Below are positions 9,987 to 19,878 of a stretch of 59,775 nucleotides of DNA, in pieces. Within the stretch, counting starts at the first letter, position 1. Each line of letters opens with the position of its first letter. The position numbers and the translations under genes were made by a program. The stretch comes from Sergeia podlipaevii (lineage: Eukaryota; Euglenozoa; Kinetoplastea; Trypanosomatida; Trypanosomatidae), in assembly GCA_030849805.1 (NCBI GenBank), contig JASANZ010002164.1, forward strand, positions 1-59,775, written 5' to 3'. Under the pieces are notes generated by a model that did no database searches, was not told the DNA's origin, and saw only the letters and a program-made list of their open reading frames with translations.

Positions 9987-11387
9987 ATGCTTCAGGAGAC
10001 GTTGCGCATGACGCAGCCCCACGAAGGCGTGATTGAGATGCTGATTGACGTTATCTACAGCGATGTCGTGAAGCACGACTCCTGCTGTCGTCGCGTTGGG
10101 TCTGCCTTCATCGTCTCTAATGAACTAGCACTAAGAGAGCTGGTCACTTCTGGCAATCTCCCATGCGAGGTGGAGAAGGCTATAGAGACTTACTGCATCC
10201 GTAACCTTCTTCAAAAGTTTCCTACCCTTATCCTTTCTTCCGCCAATGTCGCGGACGCTCTCCTGCGTATAGCAGACCAACTACGCGTGGAGCCTCGCAT
10301 CACACTTGTAGCAGCCGGAGAACAGATTTACAGCGATGTGGTTGCTCTGCGTGAGCGGCTCACGACCAACCGATATGCGCATCTTATTGAAATGCTTGGA
10401 GAGGCGGCAGCTGGGTATCTGCTCCAGGCCTCTCGCTTCTACAGCGTAGGACAAAAAAATGATGAAGCAGGAGAGGAGGGAAGCAAGATTAGCGTCATGA
10501 GGGCAGTGCAGTCGTTTGCCTCCGCTGTGAAGGAACTTGAGGCGGCCAAGGAGAAGGAGCTGAACAATGTGGCGGATCGTCTTCTCTTTTCCTCTACTCC
10601 ACCGCCAACCACTTCACCGCCTGCTTCGACTGCGGGAGCAGGGGAGACAGAGGCTAAAGTGCCACGCACGCAGGAGAATAACATCAGCTTCTCGCAGTCA
10701 ATACGCGATGCGATGCACACACCGCAAAAGCTGCCACCTCCTACACTTAACAGCGATCAAAAGTCCGAAAATAAAGAAAAGGCAGTTGGCACGCGCACCC
10801 CCAAGCCGCCGGCAAGTTCCCAAGCGAAGATGGAGAAGTTGTCTGGGCGTATGATCAACAATGTTGTGGATGCGGTAGCGGAAGGGTGTGCCGCGCTGGA
10901 AAGAGAAGAGACAAGAGCAGAGGCACCCACGCAGGCACGGTCATCACAGCAGAACGGCGGCGATGACGTGAAGGTTGCCCCACACTCTCTACAAGACATC
11001 AGCTCTATCGTTGTTGAAGCCTCTATTGTCAGCTCCTCTCCAGCCTCCACCAAAAAGGTGGGCGGTGGGCGGAGAAAAGGGCCTGTGCTGGTTGGTGCTA
11101 CCGACGCCAGTGTCTTGATGGCGGTAGATGTGGGGAATGCGGTGGAGTCACCACCCTCGGCAGCATCCACCCAGAGCACAGGGATGATAGTGGTAGAGAC
11201 GCCAACGCCAGGTGAGGAAAGGGATGCAGATGGAAAGAACGAGAAAGGGAAGAAGCGGGCGAGGTCTGCGGTCACTGCACAGTCAGAAGATGCGTGGCTG
11301 AGTCGCAGGGACGTGGAGTCGCGAAGTTACTTTCTTTGTGATGCTACACACCGCTTTGAGCCTATGGCAGCCAAAGGGTTCTTTTAA
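9987..11387 (+). CDS. unrecognised protein, helical N-terminus and disordered C-terminus
   Basis: 466 residues from the first ATG. The frame is open 66 nt further upstream, but only to a TTG, so the ATG at 9987 is used. Residues 1-165 look well folded and mostly helical. From about 185 onward the chain is Pro/Ser/Thr/Ala-rich and probably disordered, ending in a short conserved-looking tail (SYFLCDATHRF). A basic KGKKRARS stretch near residue 430 could be a nuclear localisation signal. I do not recognise the family. There is no membrane segment. Confidence 0.72.
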   Translation: MLQETLRMTQPHEGVIEMLIDVIYSDVVKHDSCCRRVGSAFIVSNELALRELVTSGNLPCEVEKAIETYCIRNLLQKFPTLILSSANVADALLRIADQLRVEPRITLVAAGEQIYSDVVALRERLTTNRYAHLIEMLGEAAAGYLLQASRFYSVGQKNDEAGEEGSKISVMRAVQSFASAVKELEAAKEKELNNVADRLLFSSTPPPTTSPPASTAGAGETEAKVPRTQENNISFSQSIRDAMHTPQKLPPPTLNSDQKSENKEKAVGTRTPKPPASSQAKMEKLSGRMINNVVDAVAEGCAALEREETRAEAPTQARSSQQNGGDDVKVAPHSLQDISSIVVEASIVSSSPASTKKVGGGRRKGPVLVGATDASVLMAVDVGNAVESPPSAASTQSTGMIVVETPTPGEERDADGKNEKGKKRARSAVTAQSEDAWLSRRDVESRSYFLCDATHRFEPMAAKGFF

Positions 11388-11629
11388 AAAAGGGAAATGA
11401 GGGGGCTCTGTGTAACAGGATTGCCTTGTTGATTTCTTTTTTCCCTTTCGCCCCTGTCGATGTGTTTTTTTCTTATGCTTTGCACCACTGAATAGATATC
11501 AAAGACAGCTAGTACTAGAAGCGGAATTTGTTTAGTTCAAGCTGTGAATTGACTAGTGACCACCCTTTTTTTTCTTTGCAACAGAATATATCTTTGCTTT
11601 ACTGCTCCTCTTTTTTTGTATGGAGTCGC

Positions 11630-11671
11630 CTGTCTCTCTCTTTCTTTCTCATTTTTTCATCTGCCAACAAG
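11630..11671 (+). promoter_or_regulatory. distal trans-splice acceptor of the NSUN6 gene
   Basis: A strong TC-rich tract is followed by the first AG at 11670-11671. Use of this site would leave an upstream ATG at 11742 in the 5' UTR. Confidence 0.45.
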
Positions 11672-11719
11672 AGTGGCAAGCCTGCTCACACGTGGTAGGA
11701 GGATAAGACCGTGATTCAG

Positions 11720-11759
11720 TCCTCCATCCCTCGCGTTTCTTATGCATTTTGGGGTGGAG
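11720..11759 (+). promoter_or_regulatory. proximal trans-splice acceptor of the NSUN6 gene
   Basis: A second pyrimidine-rich tract at 11720-11750 is followed by AG at 11758-11759. It would give a 22-nt 5' UTR and remove the upstream ATG at 11742. Confidence 0.45.
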
Positions 11760-11781
11760 GGAGGAAGAAGCGCATTCTGTG

Positions 11782-13731
11782 ATGATCACCCTTGAGAGCT
11801 ACGCTCGGCACCTACACGCGTTTGCACGCGCTGCCACGGTCGAACACTTGCGGCAAACCGTATTCCAGCCTCTTGGGCTTGACCCTACTACGATTACTCA
11901 ACACGACGGCAACTCTGCAATGTTAGAGTCTGACGACCTCTTACTGCCATATGAGTCTATCTATGCCATTCCACCTGGTACAACAAACGCACGCTTCTGC
12001 GGGAGTGGCATCACCGACAGAGCCAAGAGAACTCTGAAGGCAGCAGCTGTGAAGCAGCAGGCGGAGCAGCTGGGGGGTGATGTCGGCGATTCTCTCTATG
12101 AAGCGCCAACATCGTTGGAGTCGCTTGGGCTTCCGTTTTGTGTTTGCATCCGCCCAAAGGAAGCCTGCAGTGCGAGTGCGGCAGGACTCCCTCCCTCGCT
12201 AGCAGACAAGCCCGAGTTGCAAGATAAGACCAAGTCTGTCAAGAGCAGCGTGCCTACTGTGGTAGTGGATATAGGGTGCGCGGAAGCTGTGCTTCGTGGC
12301 AGCGACGTCTATGTGCCTGGTGTCACTACAGCCGAAGAATGGTTTGAGGCGGGAGCAACTGTGCGCATTGGTGTTTTTGTGGAGCGGATTCCGTGTGCTC
12401 GCGCTGCCATCTCGGAAGAGGCACATTTGTTCAAGAGCGCAATGGCTACCGCCGCCACGCTTCCCCAAGAGTTGTACACAGTTCTGGATGATGGGGAAAT
12501 GAAAAACCTTGTCCGTTCCCGTGACGCTTCCGAGGACCCGATCTCAGTGGTAGTGTGCATTGGGGAAGGCACTGCGGTGCTTGACTCTCGCACCATTATT
12601 ACTCGTGCTGTGCGTGGTGTGGCCATCAAGACTACGTGGACTCCGCTTGAACAACCTTCCAGGTCCGCTATTGAGTCTCTGCTTGGTATTGAGAACACAA
12701 GCAGAGCAGTTAGGGACGAACTTTTCTTGCAGAACTACTCAAGTATGGTTCCTGTGGTCCTTCTCGTAGAGCGGCTCTCTCGGGACTGCTTTAGTGCTGC
12801 CTCTGCACAGCAACGCGGTCCTGTGGTGCTGGATGCCTGCGCCGCGCCTGGGGGGAAGACAAGCTTACTCATCTCTCTTCTTTCGGAGCGATGTATGCGT
12901 GAGACTGGGGAGAGAGATAGCTTTTCTGTGGTGTACTGTGAACGCAGCCGGTCGCGCTTCAACAGCATGAACAAGCTTCTAGAGCAGCACTTTGGTGAAG
13001 AGGCATGTAGTACTAGCAATGGACTTCTCTGCTCAGTTCTACACGGATACTGCACCGACGTCAACAAGTTGCACACGGCGATGGATAAGGGAGTGGCGAT
13101 GAGCGAAGATGGCAAGAATGAGCCCTCCTCTGCACCGCCTGCTCTTGTCAACAAGCGGTTTGATGCCGTGCTTCTTGATCCCCCATGCACCGGCATGGGC
13201 TTGCGACCCAAGCTGCTGCCGCACACGCACAGCGTTGCGCTGGTGAAGGAGTCGGCGGACTACCAGCGCAAGCTTTTTGATACTTGTGTAAAGCATCTGC
13301 AAGCCACTCAGTTGCAGCAAAGCAACAGCAGCAACCCCGGTACATCGCTGGCGCCACGCGTTATTGTCTATAGCACCTGCACGATAACGCTTGAGGAGAA
13401 CGAAGGCAATGTGCTGCAGATCCTACGCACGTACCCGACGCTGCGTCTTGCACGAACCACAACAGAGCAAGAGCGGCGCTTGTGCCTCTCTCCCATCACA
13501 AATTACCCGGTGGCAACGGCAACTGGCGAAAGCAAAGAAGTGCGTCGGTTTTTACTTCAAGATGATATTTTGGCTGTACAGCGGGAGCGAGAAGAGGCTG
13601 CCACTGGTACTGCCTTGGATGACATGGAAAGTCCCGTTCTAATGCTACGCTTTATGCCCCGAGCGTCTCTTGCACACAGCGACCAGGATGGGGTTGGCTT
13701 CTTTACGGCCGTTTTTGAACTTCATGAGTAA
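11782..13731 (+). CDS. NSUN6: NSUN6-type RNA cytosine-5 methyltransferase
   Basis: 649 residues from the first ATG; the frame is open upstream only to a TTG. A PUA domain lies at about 160-285, with the typical AVLRGSDVYVPG stretch at 169-180. A Rossmann methyltransferase domain of the NOL1/NOP2/Sun family follows. The SAM-binding motif DACAAPGGKTS is at 351-361. Both catalytic cysteines are present: Cys469 in PPCTGMG and Cys533 in STCTIT. The PUA plus methyltransferase order and the near-terminal GVGFF segment match NSUN6, which in animals methylates C72 at the 3' end of specific tRNAs and some mRNAs. It is longer than human NSUN6 (about 470 residues), mainly through N-terminal and linker insertions. 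The substrate in this organism is inferred. Confidence 0.88.
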   Translation: MITLESYARHLHAFARAATVEHLRQTVFQPLGLDPTTITQHDGNSAMLESDDLLLPYESIYAIPPGTTNARFCGSGITDRAKRTLKAAAVKQQAEQLGGDVGDSLYEAPTSLESLGLPFCVCIRPKEACSASAAGLPPSLADKPELQDKTKSVKSSVPTVVVDIGCAEAVLRGSDVYVPGVTTAEEWFEAGATVRIGVFVERIPCARAAISEEAHLFKSAMATAATLPQELYTVLDDGEMKNLVRSRDASEDPISVVVCIGEGTAVLDSRTIITRAVRGVAIKTTWTPLEQPSRSAIESLLGIENTSRAVRDELFLQNYSSMVPVVLLVERLSRDCFSAASAQQRGPVVLDACAAPGGKTSLLISLLSERCMRETGERDSFSVVYCERSRSRFNSMNKLLEQHFGEEACSTSNGLLCSVLHGYCTDVNKLHTAMDKGVAMSEDGKNEPSSAPPALVNKRFDAVLLDPPCTGMGLRPKLLPHTHSVALVKESADYQRKLFDTCVKHLQATQLQQSNSSNPGTSLAPRVIVYSTCTITLEENEGNVLQILRTYPTLRLARTTTEQERRLCLSPITNYPVATATGESKEVRRFLLQDDILAVQREREEAATGTALDDMESPVLMLRFMPRASLAHSDQDGVGFFTAVFELHE

Positions 13732-14227
13732 AAAGAAGAAGGAAAAAGGGGGAAAGATAGGCACACGTGTTATTTCCCTTTTTTCCTCCGCGCACGTTGC
13801 TGCTCCTGCCGCTATGCTTTCTAGGCAGCGTGTGCCTTGTTGTAATTATAAGTTGCTTCAGCATTTAAAAGGTAAAAGCAGTCATTAACACTAGTCGTTT
13901 AACAGATGAATAATTTCAAAGATAGAAACATTAAGCAATTTATTACTTTGGCTGACGCGTATCAATGGCAATGTCCTTTATTTTTGCTTCGTTTTACTTT
14001 GCTTTTCTGCGGAGACATCGTTGTATGTTTACTTTTCTTTCTTCTTTACTTGTGTGAGTGTCGTCTTGACAGTTGTAGGTACGCGAGTAGTGTTGGCAGT
14101 CCCTCCACACTACTTCACTTGATATCATTATTATTACCTTTTAGTTATTACTGTTATACAACACAGATAGGGTGCAACAAAAGGCATACCAACTAAAAGG
14201 GGTGAGTGCGCCTTCAATATAAAGAAA
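13732..14227 (+). other. intergenic region
   Basis: Untranslated sequence with a T-rich second half. The likely acceptor for the next gene is AG 14143-14144 or 14165-14166, after the tract at about 14111-14142. An open frame at 13906-14196 runs through these signals and is not believed. Confidence 0.55.
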
Positions 14228-17200
14228 ATGAAAGCAGCATCGCTCTCGCGTGGTAGCTACAATGAGGAGGAGGTGCCACTGCTTATTCAAGACTTCTCCT
14301 GCTCCAACTGCTTTGAAACTGTGGTGGATGCCATTGAACGGTATCTTCTCGACATTTTTGCTACGGAAGAACTCCTGCAGGACCTTCTGTATCGTGAGCC
14401 ACCAACGCACGTGTACGGCAGCAGCGATGACGTGGTAGTGGCAGCAGCGGTGGGAACAGCAGTGGAAGCGACAGCAGCGCTATCATCTTCCTCATCGTCG
14501 TCACTTTCGACGGCACATTCCCTGCATAGCGAAGGAGGAGATGAAGGAGGAGAGGCACAGCAGCAGGATACAATTACTAGTGGCAGTCCCTCTTCACAGG
14601 GCATGATCCCTTCAATGGTGATGGCGGCGTCAGTAGGGGTCTCAGGTGAGGCACGAGTTTGGGGCCGCAATTTCAAACTGGGCAAGCAGCACAGGCGTGG
14701 TACGGGCGGCAGTGAATCTGCTGGGGACAGCAGCAGCACCATGGTAAACGTTGAAATACATCTTTTTGACTATCATCACCCAATTGCCAAGCAGTTCTAC
14801 CTGCCACTTTTCTTTCTCATTCAAGGTGCCGCCGCCCATCCCACCTATACGGAGAGAGAGGCGAATTACCTCCTGTCCCTTCTCGTTACTGCGGTGGGCA
14901 ACGTGTTTGGTCCTAGCGGCAGACTCGTGCTTGATATCACCTCTGCAGCTTCTCGGCGAGGTCTCTCCTCGGTGGTACCGCTTAGCTCCCCTCTTTTTTA
15001 TGCGCGGGGGTGTGCGCCGTGCTTTGTGCCTCTCGGGGATGCGTTTCAGCAAGTCTTCTCCGGACTTGCACCAACGGCCATTGCTCCACTGGATGGTAAT
15101 GGCGCCTGCACGACCACAAGCGCAGCTGTTGGCCATCACTCTGATAGTGAAGATACAGCGAGCTGGAGCAGTAGCAGCAGCAGGACTAGCGCAGGAGCAG
15201 ACCGTCTGGTGCCATCACAGCAGTCTCAGCCTCCAAGCCGTCTGGCGGTGGCGCTGGGGCAGCCCGTATTTGCGTGCCAGTTTCTGCATCATGTTTTTCC
15301 ACAGGCTCCAGAGGAGTGCCGGTGTGTCAGTGACTACATCGATCTCTTCCAGCTGTATATTGGCCAGCACAGTCGCTTACACAGCGATGATGAGGTGGAT
15401 GGTATGTGCGTGTCGGTCAGTAAAAAATACGAGCTCACCATCCCGTGGCGGTTTCCGTCCACAAACCCAGCCCATTCGGAAGGCCTCACGTGGAGTGCGA
15501 TCCTTGAGCTGGAAAACAGTAATCAGCGCATCCTCTGTGGCCCCTGTACGTACCCGTTTGGGTGCACCTCAGCTCCGCTGCAGAAAATTGAATGCGACGT
15601 GCAGTGGAACCAACTGACTGATTTTGAAGCTCAGGAGAACGCTTCGCGCAGCTACTTGAACCCGCTTGCGGATATCTCAAGTGGTGCGCACAATGGCAGC
15701 GACAAGGCAAATGCAGCAGTGCCAACGGTGACGGAGCGGGTGAGGGCAAAGTCTGCAGTCATTGCTCGCGCGGTCCCGCTTGAAGAGGCCCGAATACGGC
15801 ACATTGTTTGTGATCGTGTCAGCCCGATCGTGGACGTTATATTAAAAAACATCAAGTCGATATTATGCAGCTCTTCGCGTGATATTGCTGACGTGGAACT
15901 TTCAGAAGGGCAGCGGCAGGTTGCCTTCAGCATTGTGGATGCATGTGTGTCTCAAGAGACCCGCGAACGGCACGGCATGCTTCTCAGAAAGATTTCTGCT
16001 TCGCCATGCTCAAAAAATGAAGGGGCTATGCCGATACACTCTCCTGTGTCTCGCTATCTCTTTAATGACGCATTTCGGTCTCAACAGAAGTCGCAGGGTG
16101 TAGCAAACGGCGTCGGGCGGGATGTGCGTTGGGGCTACTTTCCCGGCTCTCTTCCCTCTCGCTTCGCCTACACCATGGCGGACTACATGGTTGCGGACTC
16201 TCACAGCGGTGGTGGTGCGGATGATGGTGGGACGCTGCGACCAGGCACAGTACTCGGGATATGGCGAGCGGCTGTCTCTCATCTCCGCACACGCGTGGAG
16301 CGAGGAGGTGGGAACGACGGCATTGCCTTCGCACTGGCTAGCATCGGGCTTCCGGCCAACAGCGGTGCAAATGTTGATTGTGTGGTCGACGTTGCGCAGC
16401 CTCTTCTTGTGCAAAAAGTACAGTTCCTGGCGTACTGCTTGAGGGAGCTTCTCCGACGCCCAGTATTAGGGGCGACAGCAACATCAGGAGTCGCATCTGA
16501 GCATGCTACGCAAAAGAACGTCCCAACAGATGGGTGGGAAGAGAACGACGATGCAGGAAATGGGGGTAATCTATTAGATGCTCTCGGTGAGCCTTTCTGT
16601 GACGACGACTTTGGCAGTGATGTAGGCAATGGAGGGCAGGTGTGGGGAGAAGCGCGCCTTATTTCCAATCATGAGCCCCTCATGTCGCCTCCAAGCTTCA
16701 CCCCACCGCCGTCTACGACGGATATGTTGCTCGAACGGGCATCAGAGCTGCGGTCGCTTGGTGCTGGTAGCACAGCCCAATTGACGCGGTCATGGCTGCA
16801 GAGCGACACGCTCTACAACGACATGTGTCTATTTCTATACGCCAACCGAGCCCAAGACAGACGGGTCGTACGGTTCCCAGATTTTATTCAGTGGCACAGC
16901 CCGCGGGACTTTGTGCAGCCTCCCCCACATGCCGACCGTGCAGACGACAACGCGTTTCTCTCGGAACGAATGCAAAACCACGAAGATGACTCGGGGAACA
17001 GCGACGACGGTGCAAAGACAGCGCACGTATGGTGGGCACTGTGGGCCCGCGCCACTCCACGGTCCTTGGCGCAAGTCATCAAGGAGTCATTCCGGCCTTA
17101 TGAGCAAGCGGTGCTGACTCTCCGATGGTTAGAGAAGAACGTCACTGCGGAGATGCTGATGATCACCATTGCGGGCGCTACGATTGCCAACGCGGCGCAT

Positions 17201-17791
17201 CGACTTCTATCGCATCCCTTAATAGCTGGAAGTGATGAGGAAGTAGTGCCGGCACTACACACATATGCGCAGTCGGTTATGCACTCTCTCACATGTGACG
17301 TTGAAAGGGCCTCCGCGATCCTCTTGGCGCCGCACCCGTGGGAAGATGCTGGCACACCCTTTATTGATGTAGCGGACGTTGAAACATCTCGCAATCTGTT
17401 TGCCACCGCTGTTCGCAAGCTCGGCGAAGTCGAAACTGCAATCTCTGTTGGACTTGCTGTCCACCACCTGCTTGGGGTATCTCCCTCATCATCGCAGTTG
17501 CTGCCGCAGACAACGCAACCCTTGGCACGAGCACTGAGCTCACCTGCCTTTCGCCAAACAGACCCCACGTGCTTGACGCTCGAACAATCTGTAGCAGATA
17601 TGGCGTCCTGGATGCCAGTGTTTACTACTCGCTTGTCTCCGTTGCACGACCCTGTAGAAACCGTTGTGCGCCTAACCTGTATGGCTGAACGCCCACTTGG
17701 CACAGCGAACTGCTTTCAGCAGCTGGTTGTTCATCACAACAATGGTGGTGTACTCCGCTGTGCATTGGCACTGACGCAGGAAGTTCTATAG
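14228..17791 (+). CDS. RAB3GAP1: Rab3 GTPase-activating protein catalytic subunit
   Basis: 1187 residues, against about 980 in humans. The C-terminal third gives the identity: a segment near residues 865-890 (FLYANRAQD, then QWHSPRDFV) resembles the conserved FVRWYSPRDY stretch of RAB3GAP1. The helical tail that follows (WWALWARATP, then EQAVLTLRWLE) matches the same family. An N-terminal region (NFKLGKQHRR near 150, then FDYHHPIAKQFYLP near 178) resembles the conserved N-terminal part. Low-complexity Ser/Ala/Glu inserts separate these blocks. RAB3GAP1 with RAB3GAP2 acts as GAP for Rab3 and as exchange factor for Rab18 at the ER and in autophagy. The non-catalytic partner is not in this window. 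The call rests on motif recognition. Confidence 0.8.
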   Translation: MKAASLSRGSYNEEEVPLLIQDFSCSNCFETVVDAIERYLLDIFATEELLQDLLYREPPTHVYGSSDDVVVAAAVGTAVEATAALSSSSSSSLSTAHSLHSEGGDEGGEAQQQDTITSGSPSSQGMIPSMVMAASVGVSGEARVWGRNFKLGKQHRRGTGGSESAGDSSSTMVNVEIHLFDYHHPIAKQFYLPLFFLIQGAAAHPTYTEREANYLLSLLVTAVGNVFGPSGRLVLDITSAASRRGLSSVVPLSSPLFYARGCAPCFVPLGDAFQQVFSGLAPTAIAPLDGNGACTTTSAAVGHHSDSEDTASWSSSSSRTSAGADRLVPSQQSQPPSRLAVALGQPVFACQFLHHVFPQAPEECRCVSDYIDLFQLYIGQHSRLHSDDEVDGMCVSVSKKYELTIPWRFPSTNPAHSEGLTWSAILELENSNQRILCGPCTYPFGCTSAPLQKIECDVQWNQLTDFEAQENASRSYLNPLADISSGAHNGSDKANAAVPTVTERVRAKSAVIARAVPLEEARIRHIVCDRVSPIVDVILKNIKSILCSSSRDIADVELSEGQRQVAFSIVDACVSQETRERHGMLLRKISASPCSKNEGAMPIHSPVSRYLFNDAFRSQQKSQGVANGVGRDVRWGYFPGSLPSRFAYTMADYMVADSHSGGGADDGGTLRPGTVLGIWRAAVSHLRTRVERGGGNDGIAFALASIGLPANSGANVDCVVDVAQPLLVQKVQFLAYCLRELLRRPVLGATATSGVASEHATQKNVPTDGWEENDDAGNGGNLLDALGEPFCDDDFGSDVGNGGQVWGEARLISNHEPLMSPPSFTPPPSTTDMLLERASELRSLGAGSTAQLTRSWLQSDTLYNDMCLFLYANRAQDRRVVRFPDFIQWHSPRDFVQPPPHADRADDNAFLSERMQNHEDDSGNSDDGAKTAHVWWALWARATPRSLAQVIKESFRPYEQAVLTLRWLEKNVTAEMLMITIAGATIANAAHRLLSHPLIAGSDEEVVPALHTYAQSVMHSLTCDVERASAILLAPHPWEDAGTPFIDVADVETSRNLFATAVRKLGEVETAISVGLAVHHLLGVSPSSSQLLPQTTQPLARALSSPAFRQTDPTCLTLEQSVADMASWMPVFTTRLSPLHDPVETVVRLTCMAERPLGTANCFQQLVVHHNNGGVLRCALALTQEVL

Positions 17792-18144
17792 TGGGCTGCT
17801 CAAAATACAACAACGGGCGTGTTTCAATGCCGTCGCCCGCTTATTTATATGCACATCTGAAAAGGGAAGCGTCCCTCTACCGACCACTTCACTGTCGTCA
17901 ACCTGGTATGATCATATCCAAAAGCCAACTTGGTCTCAGTTGTTGCTCTTGTTGATGAGCGCACTGGCGTTTCATCTTGCATTTTTCTCCTTGAATGCGT
18001 TACAGCGGTTATCATTTTTCTCATCCATTTTTTCACCTATTTCCTTTTTAAATTTTACGCCATCTTCTAGAACACTAGGAAGCAATCGCTGCAAGTCCAC
18101 CTTTAGCGTGGTATAGAAGCTATATTCAAAGAAGAAAAGGCAAC
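17792..18144 (+). other. intergenic region
   Basis: Short untranslated region. It holds a strong pyrimidine tract and acceptor in its second half and nothing else seen. Confidence 0.55.
18012..18070 (+). promoter_or_regulatory. trans-splice acceptor of the 439-residue protein gene
   Basis: A long T/C tract (18012-18050) is followed by the first AG at 18069-18070, leaving a 74-nt 5' UTR. The site is inferred. Confidence 0.55.
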
Positions 18145-19464
18145 ATGTCAGTGGTGGCAAGTGACGCTGAACCGCCCACGCTTTCCTTCGTACCCTGTGC
18201 CGAGGACGCTCTGGGCGGTGTCCCCCGCCACTCTTCGAGCATCCAGAGTATTCTTTGCGACGTTGGACGACGCCTTCTGATAGCGCAAGCACGGCTTCAG
18301 CGGCTGGAGGCGACCCCCTCTGTAGAAAGGACAGATGAGGCAAGGAAGGGACTACAGAATGAGGCTCTGTCTTGCCACGAGCTGCTGTGGGGATCCCGCG
18401 AGGCAGTACACGACTCAGGACGACGAGAGTGGCTAGAGACGGCGCTGGTGTTGCTGGAGGTTCAACAGTCCTTAAAGGAGGCGTTCAGGTGGGTGCTGGA
18501 TGGCGAAGGAAAAGGGACACGCGGAGGCAATAGGTGGGTGCTCTGGGAAAACCATCAGCGTCGCATCGACTTTTTGACGTTGCGTACCACAGCCGTAAAA
18601 CCAGAACAGCGTGGCGGCTATATGGTGATGGAGCCCATGACCTATATTGATATAGTGAAGATGGACGGATCAGCTTTTGCGTACCGTGTCCGTCTGTGGC
18701 TGCGCTGCGGAGAACTCACACAGGATTCATTTCCCGATATTGAGCGACACTGTGTAAATCCCCAGATTTGTAGTGGTGAGCCCTGCGCGCTGATAAGGCA
18801 ACTCATCAACTCCACTGTCAGTAGTAGCACACACGATGCCATAGTAGGGGCGCTTCGCTTCCGCATGCTCATGGAGCTCTGTCTTGTTCGACTCGCTGAT
18901 GCACCCCGCTGTCTGTTTATGTGGCGCCTATTCTCTGAATCACTTTCGTACTTGGCTCACTATGCCAGCAAGGGAGACGCTATGAGGACTCCCGGTGTGG
19001 CTGCGCGTGCGGTGATCGGTCACATGCACGCATACATTACTAGCCATCTCATCCCCTATCTTGAGCTGCGAGACAGGCACGTTGAGTCTTTGCGTGGCAC
19101 TATGGCACGCGGTGCGCGAGCGCTCCTTATAAGAGATACAGAGGCGTGGGCCTGCGCTTCATCCTTTGGTGATTCCCCATCATGCGCGATGTACAACGCC
19201 ATGAAGGACATCTGTTGCTACGCAGAAGCCACGGGATCACAGGGAAACTTGCTTCTTCCCTGTGAGGCAGAAGGGAGCGAAGCTGCCCTGGAAGCACCCT
19301 CCAGCAGTTACCACCACGAGACCCTGCGTAATGTGTTGTCATCGTCGTCTGCCCGACGCTCTGGTGTCGAGCACTTCGTCACTCGCTTTTTTCTTCAAGA
19401 CCCAATGCACGCTTTTGAGCGTTCGGGGGTTCAGGCGGCTCGTCCGTGTGAGGACATGAAATAG
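18145..19464 (+). CDS. unrecognised protein, mostly helical
   Basis: 439 residues, not recognised. The sequence looks predominantly alpha-helical and moderately cysteine-rich, without a signal peptide, membrane segment or enzymatic motif that I can identify. The C-terminus (SGVEHFVTRFFLQDPMHAF) looks structured. It is the last gene before the gene-free GC-skew boundary and uses the same codon style as the genes before it. Its coding status is supported by length, strand and the acceptor upstream. Confidence 0.72.
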   Translation: MSVVASDAEPPTLSFVPCAEDALGGVPRHSSSIQSILCDVGRRLLIAQARLQRLEATPSVERTDEARKGLQNEALSCHELLWGSREAVHDSGRREWLETALVLLEVQQSLKEAFRWVLDGEGKGTRGGNRWVLWENHQRRIDFLTLRTTAVKPEQRGGYMVMEPMTYIDIVKMDGSAFAYRVRLWLRCGELTQDSFPDIERHCVNPQICSGEPCALIRQLINSTVSSSTHDAIVGALRFRMLMELCLVRLADAPRCLFMWRLFSESLSYLAHYASKGDAMRTPGVAARAVIGHMHAYITSHLIPYLELRDRHVESLRGTMARGARALLIRDTEAWACASSFGDSPSCAMYNAMKDICCYAEATGSQGNLLLPCEAEGSEAALEAPSSSYHHETLRNVLSSSSARRSGVEHFVTRFFLQDPMHAFERSGVQAARPCEDMK

Positions 19465-19860
19465 GGTGCATACGTTGTAATGCTGCTCTTTTCAGCTGCC
19501 AGCCATTCTTGAACTTTCACACCTAATGCTATGTTTTATTAAATATTGTATACCTGTTTTTTGTGCAGTTATTGAAGAGGCACTTAGAGTACATTTTTTT
19601 TTTGGATTATGGCGTAGACACCCCACACCGTGAAACTGCTCCATACATAAATCATCTCAACACCTCACCTTCACACATTCTCATTCTGCATCATCCAAAA
19701 AGTACACCCACACTACCTTTCTCAGTATAGCAGCACGTGCTCCATCTTACAAAATCAAGTTTCATCACGTATCAGCTCCCGCATCTACAAAAGCCCCTTG
19801 CACTTCCCAATCTCTTTGATCTTCCCACGCAACTATTAGTATACAACATCTCCCGTATTT
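19465..19860 (+). other. CA-rich left flank of the boundary region
   Basis: Gene-free. After about 150 nt of ordinary AT-rich 3' UTR the + strand becomes CA-rich: 19621-19860 contains 85 C and 20 G by my count. The opposite strand is therefore GT-rich here. The skew flips at about 19860. Confidence 0.7.
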
Positions 19861-19878
19861 GGGCTGGGACCTAGGTGG

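Larger units (their letters stand above)
11388..11781 (+). other. intergenic region with two possible acceptors
   Basis: 3' UTR of the preceding gene and 5' region of the NSUN6 gene. Two pyrimidine tracts offer alternative acceptors, described separately. Nothing else was seen. Confidence 0.55.

Noticed and set aside
13906..14196. 96-codon ATG frame before the Rab3GAP gene
   Set aside because: It runs through the splice acceptor of the next gene and is T-rich low complexity.
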